Of a stretch of DNA of 7,060 bases, positions 1 through 5,713 are shown piece by piece. Each line of letters opens with the position of its first letter. Positions within the stretch are counted from its first letter, which is position 1. The notes under the pieces are model-generated. The model worked only from the letters and a program-made list of their open reading frames with translations. It had not been told where the DNA came from and did not search any database. Position numbers and translations under genes: made by a program. Source of the DNA: JAICLL01 sp035252155 (GTDB lineage Bacteria; Planctomycetota; Planctomycetia; Pirellulales; JAICIG01); the NCBI GenBank assembly GCA_035252155.1, contig DATFDL010000775.1, positions 1 to 7,060 on the forward strand, read 5' to 3'.

Positions 1-91
1 CGAATTGGGGCAGCGCGAACAGCCCGGCCACAGAGACGGGCGCACGTGATTGATTGGGTAATCGCTGATCGGTTTTGACATTCAAAATCGC

Positions 92-173
92 CATGTGGAC
101 CAGCCGCCCTCGGCTGGTTCCGCGACGCCGACTGGCGTCGGCGAAGCACAGCCGAGGGCGGCCGTGCCACATG
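92..173. repeat. Nested GC-rich palindromic element (REP/MITE-like)
   Basis: An outer 7-bp stem pairs CATGTGG (92-98) with CCACATG (167-173). After a 4x4 internal loop, a perfect 14-bp stem pairs GCCGCCCTCGGCTG (103-116) with its complement at 149-162. The centre holds a further hairpin that can fold in two registers: CGACGCC/GGCGTCG (123-129/134-140) or CGCCGAC/GTCGGCG (126-132/137-143). It lies between genes and codes for nothing visible. From memory, similar palindromes are common in planctomycete intergenic regions, so a dispersed repeat is the likely explanation, but copy number cannot be judged from one window. Confidence 0.8.
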
Positions 174-236
174 CCGGTTCCCGCAACCGCCGATTCTGAA
201 TCTGAAAATCGATCAAAATCGAGAACCTGAGACAAT

Positions 237-265
237 TTGCCTTGATTTTTCGCACTGTCTATTAG
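237..265 (+). promoter_or_regulatory. Possible sigma70-like promoter for the kinase fragment
   Basis: TTGCCT (237-242) and TATTAG (260-265) are separated by 17 bases, each matching the sigma70 consensus at 4 of 6 positions. Transcription would start near 272, about 15 bases before the ATG at 288. A weak Shine-Dalgarno core, GAGG (276-279), lies 8 bases upstream of that ATG. Planctomycete promoters often deviate from this consensus, so the match is only suggestive. Confidence 0.3.
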
Positions 266-287
266 CGAAGCAAGCGAGGTTATCGTC

Positions 288-1037
288 ATGAATGCCGACG
301 CGCGGCGTGCCCGGTCGATTTTCTTGAAAGCGGTCGAAGATCGGCGGCCCGACCAGTGGGGCGCCTATCTCGATGAGAATTGCGGGAGCGATGCCGCCTT
401 GCGCGAGCGGGTCGAAGTGTTATTGGAAGCCCACGCCATGCAGAACAGCTTGCTCGACGCGCCGGCCGGCCTGGTCGCCACCGTCGATCGGCCCATCGCC
501 GAGCAGCCCGGCGAAACAATCGGCCACTACAAGTTGCTGGAGCAGATCGGCGAAGGCGGCTTCGGCGTGGTCTTCATGGCCGAGCAGCAGCAGCCCGTGC
601 GGCGCAAAGTCGCCCTCAAAGTCTTGAAGCCGGGCATGGACACCCGGCAGGTCGTGGCCCGCTTCGAGGCCGAGCGGCAGGCTCTGGCCCTGATGGACCA
701 TCCCCACATCGCCCACGTGTTCGACGGCGGCACCACCGCCGCGGGCCGCCCGTATTTTGTCATGGAGCTGGTGCGGGGCATTCCCATCACCGAGTTCTGC
801 GACCAGAACTGCCTGGCCATCGGCCAGCGGCTGGAGCTGTTTGTCGATGTCTGCCAGGCGTTTCCGGCGGCAGCGCCGCGGCACGAGCCACGATGCGCTC
901 AGCCAACGAAGGCCCGGCCGGCTGCACGACGATTCGGCCTGTTTCGACCGCTGCGACGAGCTCGGCTCCGGGCGAAATTGCCGCAGCTCTGCACAATTCA
1001 GCCGGAATCGTTACGGCACCACTCGCGTCGGCTTTGA
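288..1037 (+). pseudogene. Truncated Ser/Thr protein kinase (PknB-type N-lobe only)
   Basis: This is the N-terminus of a planctomycete Ser/Thr kinase. Residues 1-60 resemble the short pre-kinase segment usual in these proteins (RARSIFLKAVED, then a stretch ending RVEVLLEAH). The kinase domain starts near residue 80 with the glycine-rich loop IGEGGFGVV (87-95), the ATP-binding lysine in ALKVL (K111), an alpha-C region RFEAER (125-130) and the hinge FVMELV (157-162). The match stops at VDVCQA, residues 186-191 (base 860). Family members would normally continue into a helix and then the HRDLKPxN catalytic loop. Here the frame enters unrelated residues and ends at 1037, so the catalytic loop, DFG motif and whole C-lobe are missing. 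It cannot be an active kinase. The bases after 860 read as an antitoxin fragment on the other strand, so a rearrangement explains the break better than a frameshift. A 249-residue product could still be made. Confidence 0.85.
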
Positions 1038-1053
1038 TAGGCTCGGAAATCAT
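861..1053 (-). pseudogene. 5' fragment of AbrB/MazE/SpoVT-type antitoxin gene
   Basis: On the minus strand, the ATG at 1053-1051 opens a frame whose first 64 residues look like a swapped-hairpin AbrB (SpoVT-AbrB) DNA-binding domain. Residues 11-19 are SGAVTIPAE, followed by an ISPGAEL turn (26-32) and the strand GRIVVQP (39-45). Residues 46-64 (GPSLAERI to LPPE) resemble the linker after this domain in VapB/MazE-like antitoxins. Such proteins neutralise a partner toxin, often a PIN RNase, and repress their own operon. Resemblance ends at base 861, exactly where the kinase on the other strand also ends. The open frame then runs antisense through the kinase to a stop near 787. No toxin gene is present in the expected downstream position. 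The assignment rests on motif recognition; the truncation is clearer than the exact family. Confidence 0.6.
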
Positions 1054-1066
1054 GTAGCAATTCTAT

Positions 1067-1273
1067 TCGATGGTAGGGTGCAAGTAAAAGAGCGAGATCG
1101 AGCAGAGCGACTAACAGACCCATCCGCCTCGTGCGGATGGTGAACAAGATGGTCAGCTAGAACGTGACGCGAGGCGCAAGACAGGCCCCATCCAGCTCGT
1201 CTGGATGGTGAATAAGATTTGCGGTCGCTGAGCGCGTCAAGAATCTGCTTCACCATCGAGGCAAACTCGATGG
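1067..1273. repeat. Evenly spaced hairpin array with compensatory stems
   Basis: Three perfect 8-bp stems with 5-base loops occur in the same layout. They are CCATCCGC/GCGGATGG (1120-1140, loop CTCGT), CCATCCAG/CTGGATGG (1188-1208, loop CTCGT) and CCATCGAG/CTCGATGG (1253-1273, loop GCAAA). The outer CCATC/GATGG is constant, while the inner three pairs change on both sides so that pairing is kept. A lone right arm, TTCGATGG (1067-1074), fits a truncated fourth unit. Gaps between units are 45, 47 and 44 bases. The gap sequences are only loosely alike; the first two complete units share GGATGGTGAAYAAGAT. No protein-coding gene is convincing here. The array could be diverged tandem hairpin repeats, a structured RNA or a set of dyad protein-binding sites. 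Confidence 0.75.
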
Positions 1274-1305
1274 GGTCGGAAATCCAATATCGAAAATTAA
1301 AAACT

Positions 1306-1433
1306 GGCCGGTGAGGTCTAGCGGCCAAGCAAGCTCCTCACCGGCCCGGCATCATCCCGGCAAACGGTCTGCGGGCCGGGAAGGTCGCCGTCGTCATTAT
1401 ACGGCAGACCGCCTTCGTGAAGGAGTGATTGTC
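1306..1433 (+). promoter_or_regulatory. Structured 5' leader, copy 1 (candidate cis-regulatory RNA)
   Basis: This 128-base leader sits directly in front of the beta-helix gene and is repeated almost unchanged before the next gene. Elements in order are as follows. An 11-bp hairpin pairs GGCCGGTGAGG (1306-1316) with CCTCACCGGCC (1336-1346) around a 19-base loop. A possible H-type pseudoknot has stem A CCCGGC/GCCGGG (1356-1361/1375-1380) interleaved with stem B CGGTCTGC/GCAGACCG (1365-1372/1404-1411). A small CCTT/AAGG hairpin (1412-1415/1420-1423) covers part of the Shine-Dalgarno GAAGGAG (1419-1425). An alternative helix, CCGGCCCG/CGGGCCGG (1341-1348/1372-1379), competes with the first hairpin and with stems A and B. 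I do not recognise a known riboswitch class. The AT-rich stretch at 1280-1303 is a plausible promoter region, but no clear boxes are visible. Confidence 0.6.
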
Positions 1434-3287
1434 ATGACCTCGTTTTCTTTTGCAAACTTGCTGAAACGAGCCAAGCGCCAGCACACCCGAGCCTCGCGGA
1501 CCGGTCGCCGAAACCCCCGTCGTCAGAATCTGCGGTTCGGAGCCAGGTTGGAAGAACTCGAATACCGCAACCTGCTCAGCACCCTGACGGTGCTGAACAA
1601 TGCCGACAGCGGCGCGGGATCGCTGCGCGATACCATCGCCGCCGCCCAAAACGGCGACACCATCGTTTTCGATTCCAGTCTCAACGGCCAGACTATCAGC
1701 CTGACGAGCGGCGAGCTGGCGATCAATAAGAGCCTCGACATCGAGGGTTTGGGGGCGACGGAGCTGACTGTCAGCGGCAATGGCGCCAGCCGGGTCTTTG
1801 ACCTCAACGGAAGCGGCGCGGACGTCACCATCGCCGGCCTGACCATCGCCGACGGCCTGGCCACACAAGGCGGCGGCATCCAAAACCTCGCCAGCAACCT
1901 GAGCCTCGCCGATGACGTTCTGTCGAGCGATCAAGCCGTCGGTCCTGCCGGCGGTTTGGGCCAGGGAGGCGGCGTCTACAACGGCAGCGGTGCGACACTC
2001 CAAGTGAGCGGTAGTGCTTTCACGAGCGATCTAGTTCAAGGAGGTGCCGCCGCGGGCACCAACGGCGATGCCGGCGCGGCCTTCGGCGGCGGACTCTTCA
2101 ACGCGGGGGTCGTGACGATCAGCGGCAGCACATTCAATGGCAACCAATCTCACGGCGGTGATGGCGGACCGAATGGCGTGGGCGGCAACGGAATCGGCGG
2201 CGCCATCATGAATGAAGGGAATCTCACGGTCGACGACAGTACGTTTCTTTCCAACCAATCCACCGGCGGCGAGCACGGAAGACTGACCCAGTTCCCGACC
2301 ATCGGCGCCGGGGCGGGTGCCGGCATTTACAACGTCGCCCAGGTCACGGTTAGCAACTGCACCTTCACCGACAACCAGGCGGTCGGCGGCGCCGGCTACT
2401 CCGGTGTTAAGGCGGGCAACGGCAACGGCGCCGCGATCCTGTCGAGTGCTTTCCCGGGTGCTACGCCCGCCAGCGCGACGATCAGCGACAGCACGTTCCT
2501 TGACAATCAGGCCGTCGGTGGCGCGGGCGGTGCCGGCGCCGCGGGTGGCCAAGGCTCCGCCGGCGGCATTTTGGCTGACCGCGGTAGCGTCACCGTTCAG
2601 GATAGCGCGTTCATCGATAATCAGGCGTTGGGAGGAGCCGGGGCCAATGGCGGCAACGCCGTGGGCGGTGCTTTCCGCATTGTCGGGCGGGACGGAAACA
2701 TTTCGGCCCTCGTTACCGGCAGCGTCTTCATCGACAATCAGGCGCTCGGCGGAGCGGCGGCCGGCAGTGGCGTCGGCGGTCTCGCATCCGGAGGCGCCGT
2801 CGCGAACGTTCAGAACTTTGCCAACAACAATCTTGAGAGCTTGACGCTGGGCGACTGTCTGTTGTTGGGCAACGATGCCGTGGGCGGCGCGGGGGGCGTC
2901 GGCGGAGCGGCTCGCGGTGGCGGCATATCGAGCGAGGGAGGTCCCACCCTGACCAGTGGCGGCATCCGCACGAACGTGACAGATTCGCTCATTATCGGCA
3001 ACCTGGCCCAGGGAGCGGCTGGTCTCAGCGGCAACGGTGGCAGCGGCCAGGGCGGGGGCGTCTACAACGACGCCGCGTCGAACCTCGAACTGCTCGCCAC
3101 GGACATCGTCTTCAACCGGGCGATCGGCGGTGCCGCGGGCAGCGGCGGCAGCTCCGGGCAAGGTGTCGGAGGCGGCCTCTACGTTGCGCCGGGCGGCGCG
3201 GCCTGTGCCGACACGCGGACCGTCATTTTCGGCAACTACGCCTCGACCAGCGACGACGACATCTTCGGGACGCTTGGCGTGTGTTGA
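1434..3287 (+). CDS. LEPR-XLL surface protein with PMP-like parallel beta-helix
   Basis: This 617-residue protein is probably exported. Residues 1-35 are very basic and lead into LEELEYRNLL (39-48), a match to the LEPR-XLL motif found near the N-terminus of many secreted planctomycete proteins. Residues 50-125 follow the pattern of CSLREA/choice-of-anchor beta-helix openings (DSGAGSLRDTIAAAQNGDTI at 58-77). Residues 130-585 are glycine-rich coils with the two hallmarks of chlamydial polymorphic membrane protein repeats: GG(A/G)(I/L/V) turns (GGGIQN, GGGVYN, GGGLFN, GGAIMN) and FxxN turns (FNGN, FLSN, FTDN, FLDN, FIDN twice), often followed by QA(V/L)GG. The tail (STSDDDIFGTLGVC) looks like a natural end. 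The ATG at 1434 is chosen because GAAGGAG lies 8 bases upstream; the frame is open back to 1311, but that part is the duplicated leader. A structural or adhesive surface role is inferred; no catalytic residues are evident. Confidence 0.85.
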   Translation: MTSFSFANLLKRAKRQHTRASRTGRRNPRRQNLRFGARLEELEYRNLLSTLTVLNNADSGAGSLRDTIAAAQNGDTIVFDSSLNGQTISLTSGELAINKSLDIEGLGATELTVSGNGASRVFDLNGSGADVTIAGLTIADGLATQGGGIQNLASNLSLADDVLSSDQAVGPAGGLGQGGGVYNGSGATLQVSGSAFTSDLVQGGAAAGTNGDAGAAFGGGLFNAGVVTISGSTFNGNQSHGGDGGPNGVGGNGIGGAIMNEGNLTVDDSTFLSNQSTGGEHGRLTQFPTIGAGAGAGIYNVAQVTVSNCTFTDNQAVGGAGYSGVKAGNGNGAAILSSAFPGATPASATISDSTFLDNQAVGGAGGAGAAGGQGSAGGILADRGSVTVQDSAFIDNQALGGAGANGGNAVGGAFRIVGRDGNISALVTGSVFIDNQALGGAAAGSGVGGLASGGAVANVQNFANNNLESLTLGDCLLLGNDAVGGAGGVGGAARGGGISSEGGPTLTSGGIRTNVTDSLIIGNLAQGAAGLSGNGGSGQGGGVYNDAASNLELLATDIVFNRAIGGAAGSGGSSGQGVGGGLYVAPGGAACADTRTVIFGNYASTSDDDIFGTLGVC

Positions 3288-3301
3288 GAAAACCCAAAAG
3301 C

Positions 3302-3429
3302 GGCCGGTGAGGTCTAGCGGCCAAGCAAGCTCCTCACCGGCCCGGTATCATCCCGGCCAACGGTCTGCGGGCTGGGAACGTCGCCGCCGGCCATTATCGA
3401 GCAGACCACCTTCGCAAAGGAGACGTCTT
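3302..3429 (+). promoter_or_regulatory. Structured 5' leader, copy 2 (candidate cis-regulatory RNA)
   Basis: This is the second copy of the leader at 1306-1433, with the same total length. The first 75 bases differ at three positions: one between helices, one in a loop, and one that turns a G-C pair of stem A into G-U. Counterpart elements are the 11-bp hairpin (3302-3312/3332-3342), stem A CCCGGC/GCTGGG (3352-3357/3371-3376), stem B GGTCTGC/GCAGACC (3362-3368/3401-3407), the alternative helix (3337-3344/3368-3375) and CCTT/AAGG (3409-3412/3417-3420) over the Shine-Dalgarno AAAGGAG (3416-3422). It begins 14 bases after the preceding stop, which leaves little room for a separate promoter. The two genes may therefore be cotranscribed, or a promoter may lie within the end of the upstream gene. 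Confidence 0.6.
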
Positions 3430-5325
3430 ATGTGGTTCCGCTCGATTGTTGGTTCACCGGTAGGACGCAAACCGTCTCGCACAAAGCGGCGTTGCCAAAG
3501 CCCGCGACGCGCGGCCCAGCGGCTGCGACTCGAATCGCTGGAAAACCGCTCGTTGCTCACGTTCATGGCGCCGGTCGATTATGCCGCCGGGTCCAGCCCC
3601 GTGGCCGTCGGCGACTTTGCGAACAACGGCATTCGCGACCTGGCGGTCGCCGCCGCCGACAGCTCGCCCTACGGCTCACTGAACATCTTGATGGGCAACG
3701 GAGACGGCACCTTCAAGCCGTATCAGAGCTTTTCGACAGGCAGCGCGAATACCCAGTCATTGGCCGTCGGCGACCTCACCGGTGACGGCAAGCTCGACAT
3801 CGTCACTGCCAATTACGGTAGCTACGGCTACTCTTATTATTATGGAATTGAAGACATTCGCGCCTCCGTAAGCGTACTGATGGGCAACGGCGACGGGACG
3901 TTCCAGACGCCCATGAATCTGACGCTGCCGAAGGTAGTACCTCCCGGGCACACGGCTGCGATTCCTCAGCGGCCAGTATCGGTCGCCCTGGGCGATATGA
4001 ACCACGACGGGCGGCTCGACGCGGTCGTGACCGCGTCGACGTATTTGGGATACGGGTACGTTGATGTCCTCGTCGGCCACGGCGACGGGACCTTCTCCGT
4101 CGCCTCCACCACATTCTTGGGCCAGAACACTGGATACTCTGTCGTGCTGGGCGACTTCAGCGGCGATGCGAACCTCGACGTAGCCACCGCGATGACGTCG
4201 TCCAACGACGTCGCGGTGTTATTGGGAACTGGCGACGGAACGCTTGACGCCCCGACTTATTACGCTACCGGCACGAATCCCGACTCACTGGCCGTCGGTG
4301 ACCTGACGGGCAATGGCAAGCTCGATCTGGTGACAGCCAACTACGGAAGCCCCCCGTCCGGTCCGGGCAGCGTGTCGGTGCTGCTGGGCAACGGCGACGG
4401 TAGTTTCCAATCGCCCGACAACATTGTGTTGCCGCCCTGGGCTCCGCCCGGATACACGGGCCGCGATCCCCTGCCTCTCGCTCAATCTCCGATAGCCGTT
4501 GCCGTAGGAGACCTGAACGGCGACGGCAAGATGGACCTGGCGGTAACCGCCCAGTCGACGTACTACGGCGGCTACTACAATCTCGGCAAGAACAACGTCA
4601 ACATTCTGATGGGCAACGGCGAGGGCGGTTTTTCGGATGCGCAAATCGTTCCGCTTAATGGCACCAATAACGATCCGGCTTCCATCACCGGTAGCGCCGC
4701 GGTTACGGTCAGCCCAGCGGCGGCGAGCACCATGAGCGTATCGGGCTTCCCGTCGCCCATCACCGCCGGCGTCGCCGGTAATTTTGTCGTCACGCTGAAA
4801 GATGCCTATGGCAACGTCGCCACCGGTTACACCGGCACGGTGCATTTGACCAGCAGCGACGCCAAGGTCGTGCTGCCCGCCAACTTCACGTTCACCGCCG
4901 CCGATGCGGGCAAGCACACCTTTAGCGCCACGCTGAAGACGGCCGGCACGCAGTCGATCACCGCGACCGACACGGCGAATGCCAATCTAAGTGGCAGCGA
5001 CTCAGGCATCACGGTGAAGCCGGCGGCGGCGAGCAAGTTCGTGATCACTGCTCTGAGCAGTGTTATGCCCGGCCAGGCGTTCAGTTTGACGGTCACCGTG
5101 GAGGATGCCTATGGAAACCTCGTCACCGGATACACCGGCTCGATCCGCTTCAGTAGCAGCGACAACAAGGCCATCTTGCCCGCCAACTACACGTTCGCGG
5201 CCGGCGACGAAGGCGTTCACACCTTCACCGGGCTAGTGTCGCAGAGGAAGGGGAACCAAACGATCACGGTGACCGACACAAAGAACAGCAGCATAACGGG
5301 CAAGACGGTGGTGGATGTGGTGTGA
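3430..5325 (+). CDS. LEPR-XLL surface protein: FG-GAP/VCBS repeats plus two Ig-like domains
   Basis: This 631-residue protein is probably exported. A basic N-terminus (1-33) precedes LESLENRSLL (34-43), a LEPR-XLL-type motif. Residues 48-405 hold six FG-GAP/VCBS-type repeats. Each pairs a calcium-loop-like segment (GDFANNGIRD 61-70, GDLTGDGKLD 114-123, GDMNHDGRLD 188-197, GDFSGDANLD 241-250, GDLTGNGKLD 290-299, GDLNGDGKMD 360-369) with a GNGDGTF-like turn (89, 152, 216, 266, 320, 395). Such repeats build integrin-alpha-like beta-propellers, usually of seven blades. Residues 429-631 are two Ig-like beta-sandwich repeats with the shared core DAYGN(V/L)(A/V)TGYTG. ATG 3430 is chosen for AAAGGAG 7 bases upstream and the leader just before it, although the frame stays open further upstream. 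No transmembrane anchor or sorting signal is evident. A role in cell-surface adhesion or matrix is inferred. Confidence 0.87.
   Translation: MWFRSIVGSPVGRKPSRTKRRCQSPRRAAQRLRLESLENRSLLTFMAPVDYAAGSSPVAVGDFANNGIRDLAVAAADSSPYGSLNILMGNGDGTFKPYQSFSTGSANTQSLAVGDLTGDGKLDIVTANYGSYGYSYYYGIEDIRASVSVLMGNGDGTFQTPMNLTLPKVVPPGHTAAIPQRPVSVALGDMNHDGRLDAVVTASTYLGYGYVDVLVGHGDGTFSVASTTFLGQNTGYSVVLGDFSGDANLDVATAMTSSNDVAVLLGTGDGTLDAPTYYATGTNPDSLAVGDLTGNGKLDLVTANYGSPPSGPGSVSVLLGNGDGSFQSPDNIVLPPWAPPGYTGRDPLPLAQSPIAVAVGDLNGDGKMDLAVTAQSTYYGGYYNLGKNNVNILMGNGEGGFSDAQIVPLNGTNNDPASITGSAAVTVSPAAASTMSVSGFPSPITAGVAGNFVVTLKDAYGNVATGYTGTVHLTSSDAKVVLPANFTFTAADAGKHTFSATLKTAGTQSITATDTANANLSGSDSGITVKPAAASKFVITALSSVMPGQAFSLTVTVEDAYGNLVTGYTGSIRFSSSDNKAILPANYTFAAGDEGVHTFTGLVSQRKGNQTITVTDTKNSSITGKTVVDVV
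4717..5325 (+). repeat. Tandem pair of Ig-like domain-coding repeats
   Basis: Two in-frame units about 303 bases (101 codons) apart encode the Ig-like domains at the C-terminus of the FG-GAP protein. The closest stretch is GATGCCTATGG at 4801 and again at 5104, followed in both by a segment coding GN(V/L)(A/V)TGYTG. Both units also code (L/I)LPAN(F/Y)TF and end in a TxTDT strand. The first unit (residues 429-528) and the second (532-631) have diverged, so the duplication is not very recent, or both were inherited from a longer array. Confidence 0.7.
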
Positions 5326-5347
5326 GGGCCGGGGCTTGGGGATCGGG
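5326..5347 (+). other. Putative G-quadruplex motif next to the stop codon
   Basis: Four G-tracts (5326-5328, 5331-5334, 5338-5341, 5345-5347) are separated by loops CC, CTT and ATC, which meets the usual G3+N1-7 rule. A further G-tract lies at 5358-5361. The motif is on the coding strand and starts at the base after the TGA (5323-5325), so it would form in the mRNA 3' end. The wider stretch reads like a degenerate GGGGATYGGG repeat. Any function is unproven. Confidence 0.55.
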
Positions 5348-5373
5348 ACTCGGAGTTGGGGATTTGACGGTGG

Positions 5374-5400
5374 CTGGGGCAGAGTGTAACGATGCCCCGG
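5374..5400 (+). terminator. GC-rich hairpin after the FG-GAP gene, possible terminator
   Basis: CTGGGGCA (5374-5381) pairs with TGCCCCGG (5393-5400), with one G-U pair, around an 11-base loop. It is about 50 bases past the stop of the upstream gene. No T-tract follows, so it does not fit an intrinsic terminator well; it may only protect the 3' end of the transcript. Confidence 0.25.
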
Positions 5401-5416
5401 TTCGTTGCGCGAGTGA

Positions 5417-5440
5417 GAGACGCGGAGACGCGGAGCGCGG
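5417..5440. repeat. Short tandem repeat (GAGACGCG unit)
   Basis: GAGACGCG occurs twice without a gap (5417-5432), followed by a degenerate third unit, GAGCGCGG (5433-5440). It lies in the spacer between the FG-GAP gene and the large palindrome. No function is evident. Confidence 0.55.
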
Positions 5441-5463
5441 GAGAAGGCGAATCAGCGGCGAAG

Positions 5464-5660
5464 GTCTGTAGGGAACGGACTCCGTGCCGTTCCGCCAGCG
5501 GCGGTAGCCGCCACGGTAGCTCCGACACTCCGTGGCGGAGATCCGGTCGCCAACGGCGACGGCCAACCCCGTCACGGAGTGCCGCGGCTACCGACGCTAG
5601 CAACGCCCGCGACGTCCGCTCGCCCTCGACGGAACGCCACGGAGGGCGTTCCCTACAGAC
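5464..5660. repeat. 197-base imperfect palindrome (MITE/BIME-like)
   Basis: The terminal arms 5464-5494 and 5630-5660 are inverted and match at 28 of 31 positions; the outermost 14 bases, GTCTGTAGGGAACG, are perfect. A second, inner pair of arms (5514-5537 and 5570-5593, starting CGGTAGC and ending GCTACCG) is also largely complementary. At the tip, GTCGCC/GGCGAC (5546-5551/5555-5560) closes a 3-base loop. Each terminal arm can also fold by itself: GGAACGG/CCGTTCC (5472-5478/5487-5493) and GGAACGCC/GGCGTTCC (5631-5638/5645-5652). The element codes for no recognisable protein, and no clear target-site duplication flanks it. It ends 53 bases before the next ATG. A non-autonomous mobile or dispersed palindromic repeat is the best reading. 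Confidence 0.8.
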
Positions 5661-5713
5661 GTCGAGCAAGTCATGGCCCATTTGGAGCTTTAGACCAACC
5701 AAAGGAGCTAACG

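Noticed and set aside
75..80. TTGACA as a -35 box
   Set aside because: No acceptable -10 element lies 16-18 bases downstream, and the next bases belong to the palindrome.
1067..1273. CRISPR array
   Set aside because: Spacing of 44-47 bases looks array-like, but the repeats differ in stem sequence, the gap sequences resemble each other weakly, there are only three to four units and no cas gene is present.
1050..1328. 92-residue minus-strand reading frame over the hairpin array
   Set aside because: Hairpin spacing (67-68 and 65 bases) does not keep a constant reading frame, there is no ribosome site, and the protein resembles nothing I know. The open frame is likely due to base composition.
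1306..1425. Cyclic-di-GMP (GEMM) or other known riboswitch
   Set aside because: The leader lacks the conserved GEMM core as I remember it, and the helix order does not match another class I can recall. It is left as an unassigned structured leader.
1311..1433. N-terminal extension of the beta-helix protein (start at 1311)
   Set aside because: This stretch is the duplicated structured leader. The ATG at 1434 has a good Shine-Dalgarno and gives the expected basic N-terminus before the LEPR-XLL-like motif.
2031..3161. 376-residue minus-strand reading frame opposite the beta-helix gene
   Set aside because: It is an antisense shadow of GC-rich repetitive codons; it has no domain pattern, and the plus strand codes for a clear repeat protein. 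The frame at 4285-4917 is rejected for the same reason.
3037..3429. Extension of the FG-GAP protein back to 3037
   Set aside because: It would overlap the 3' end of the beta-helix gene out of frame and cross the second leader. ATG 3430 has AAAGGAG at proper spacing.
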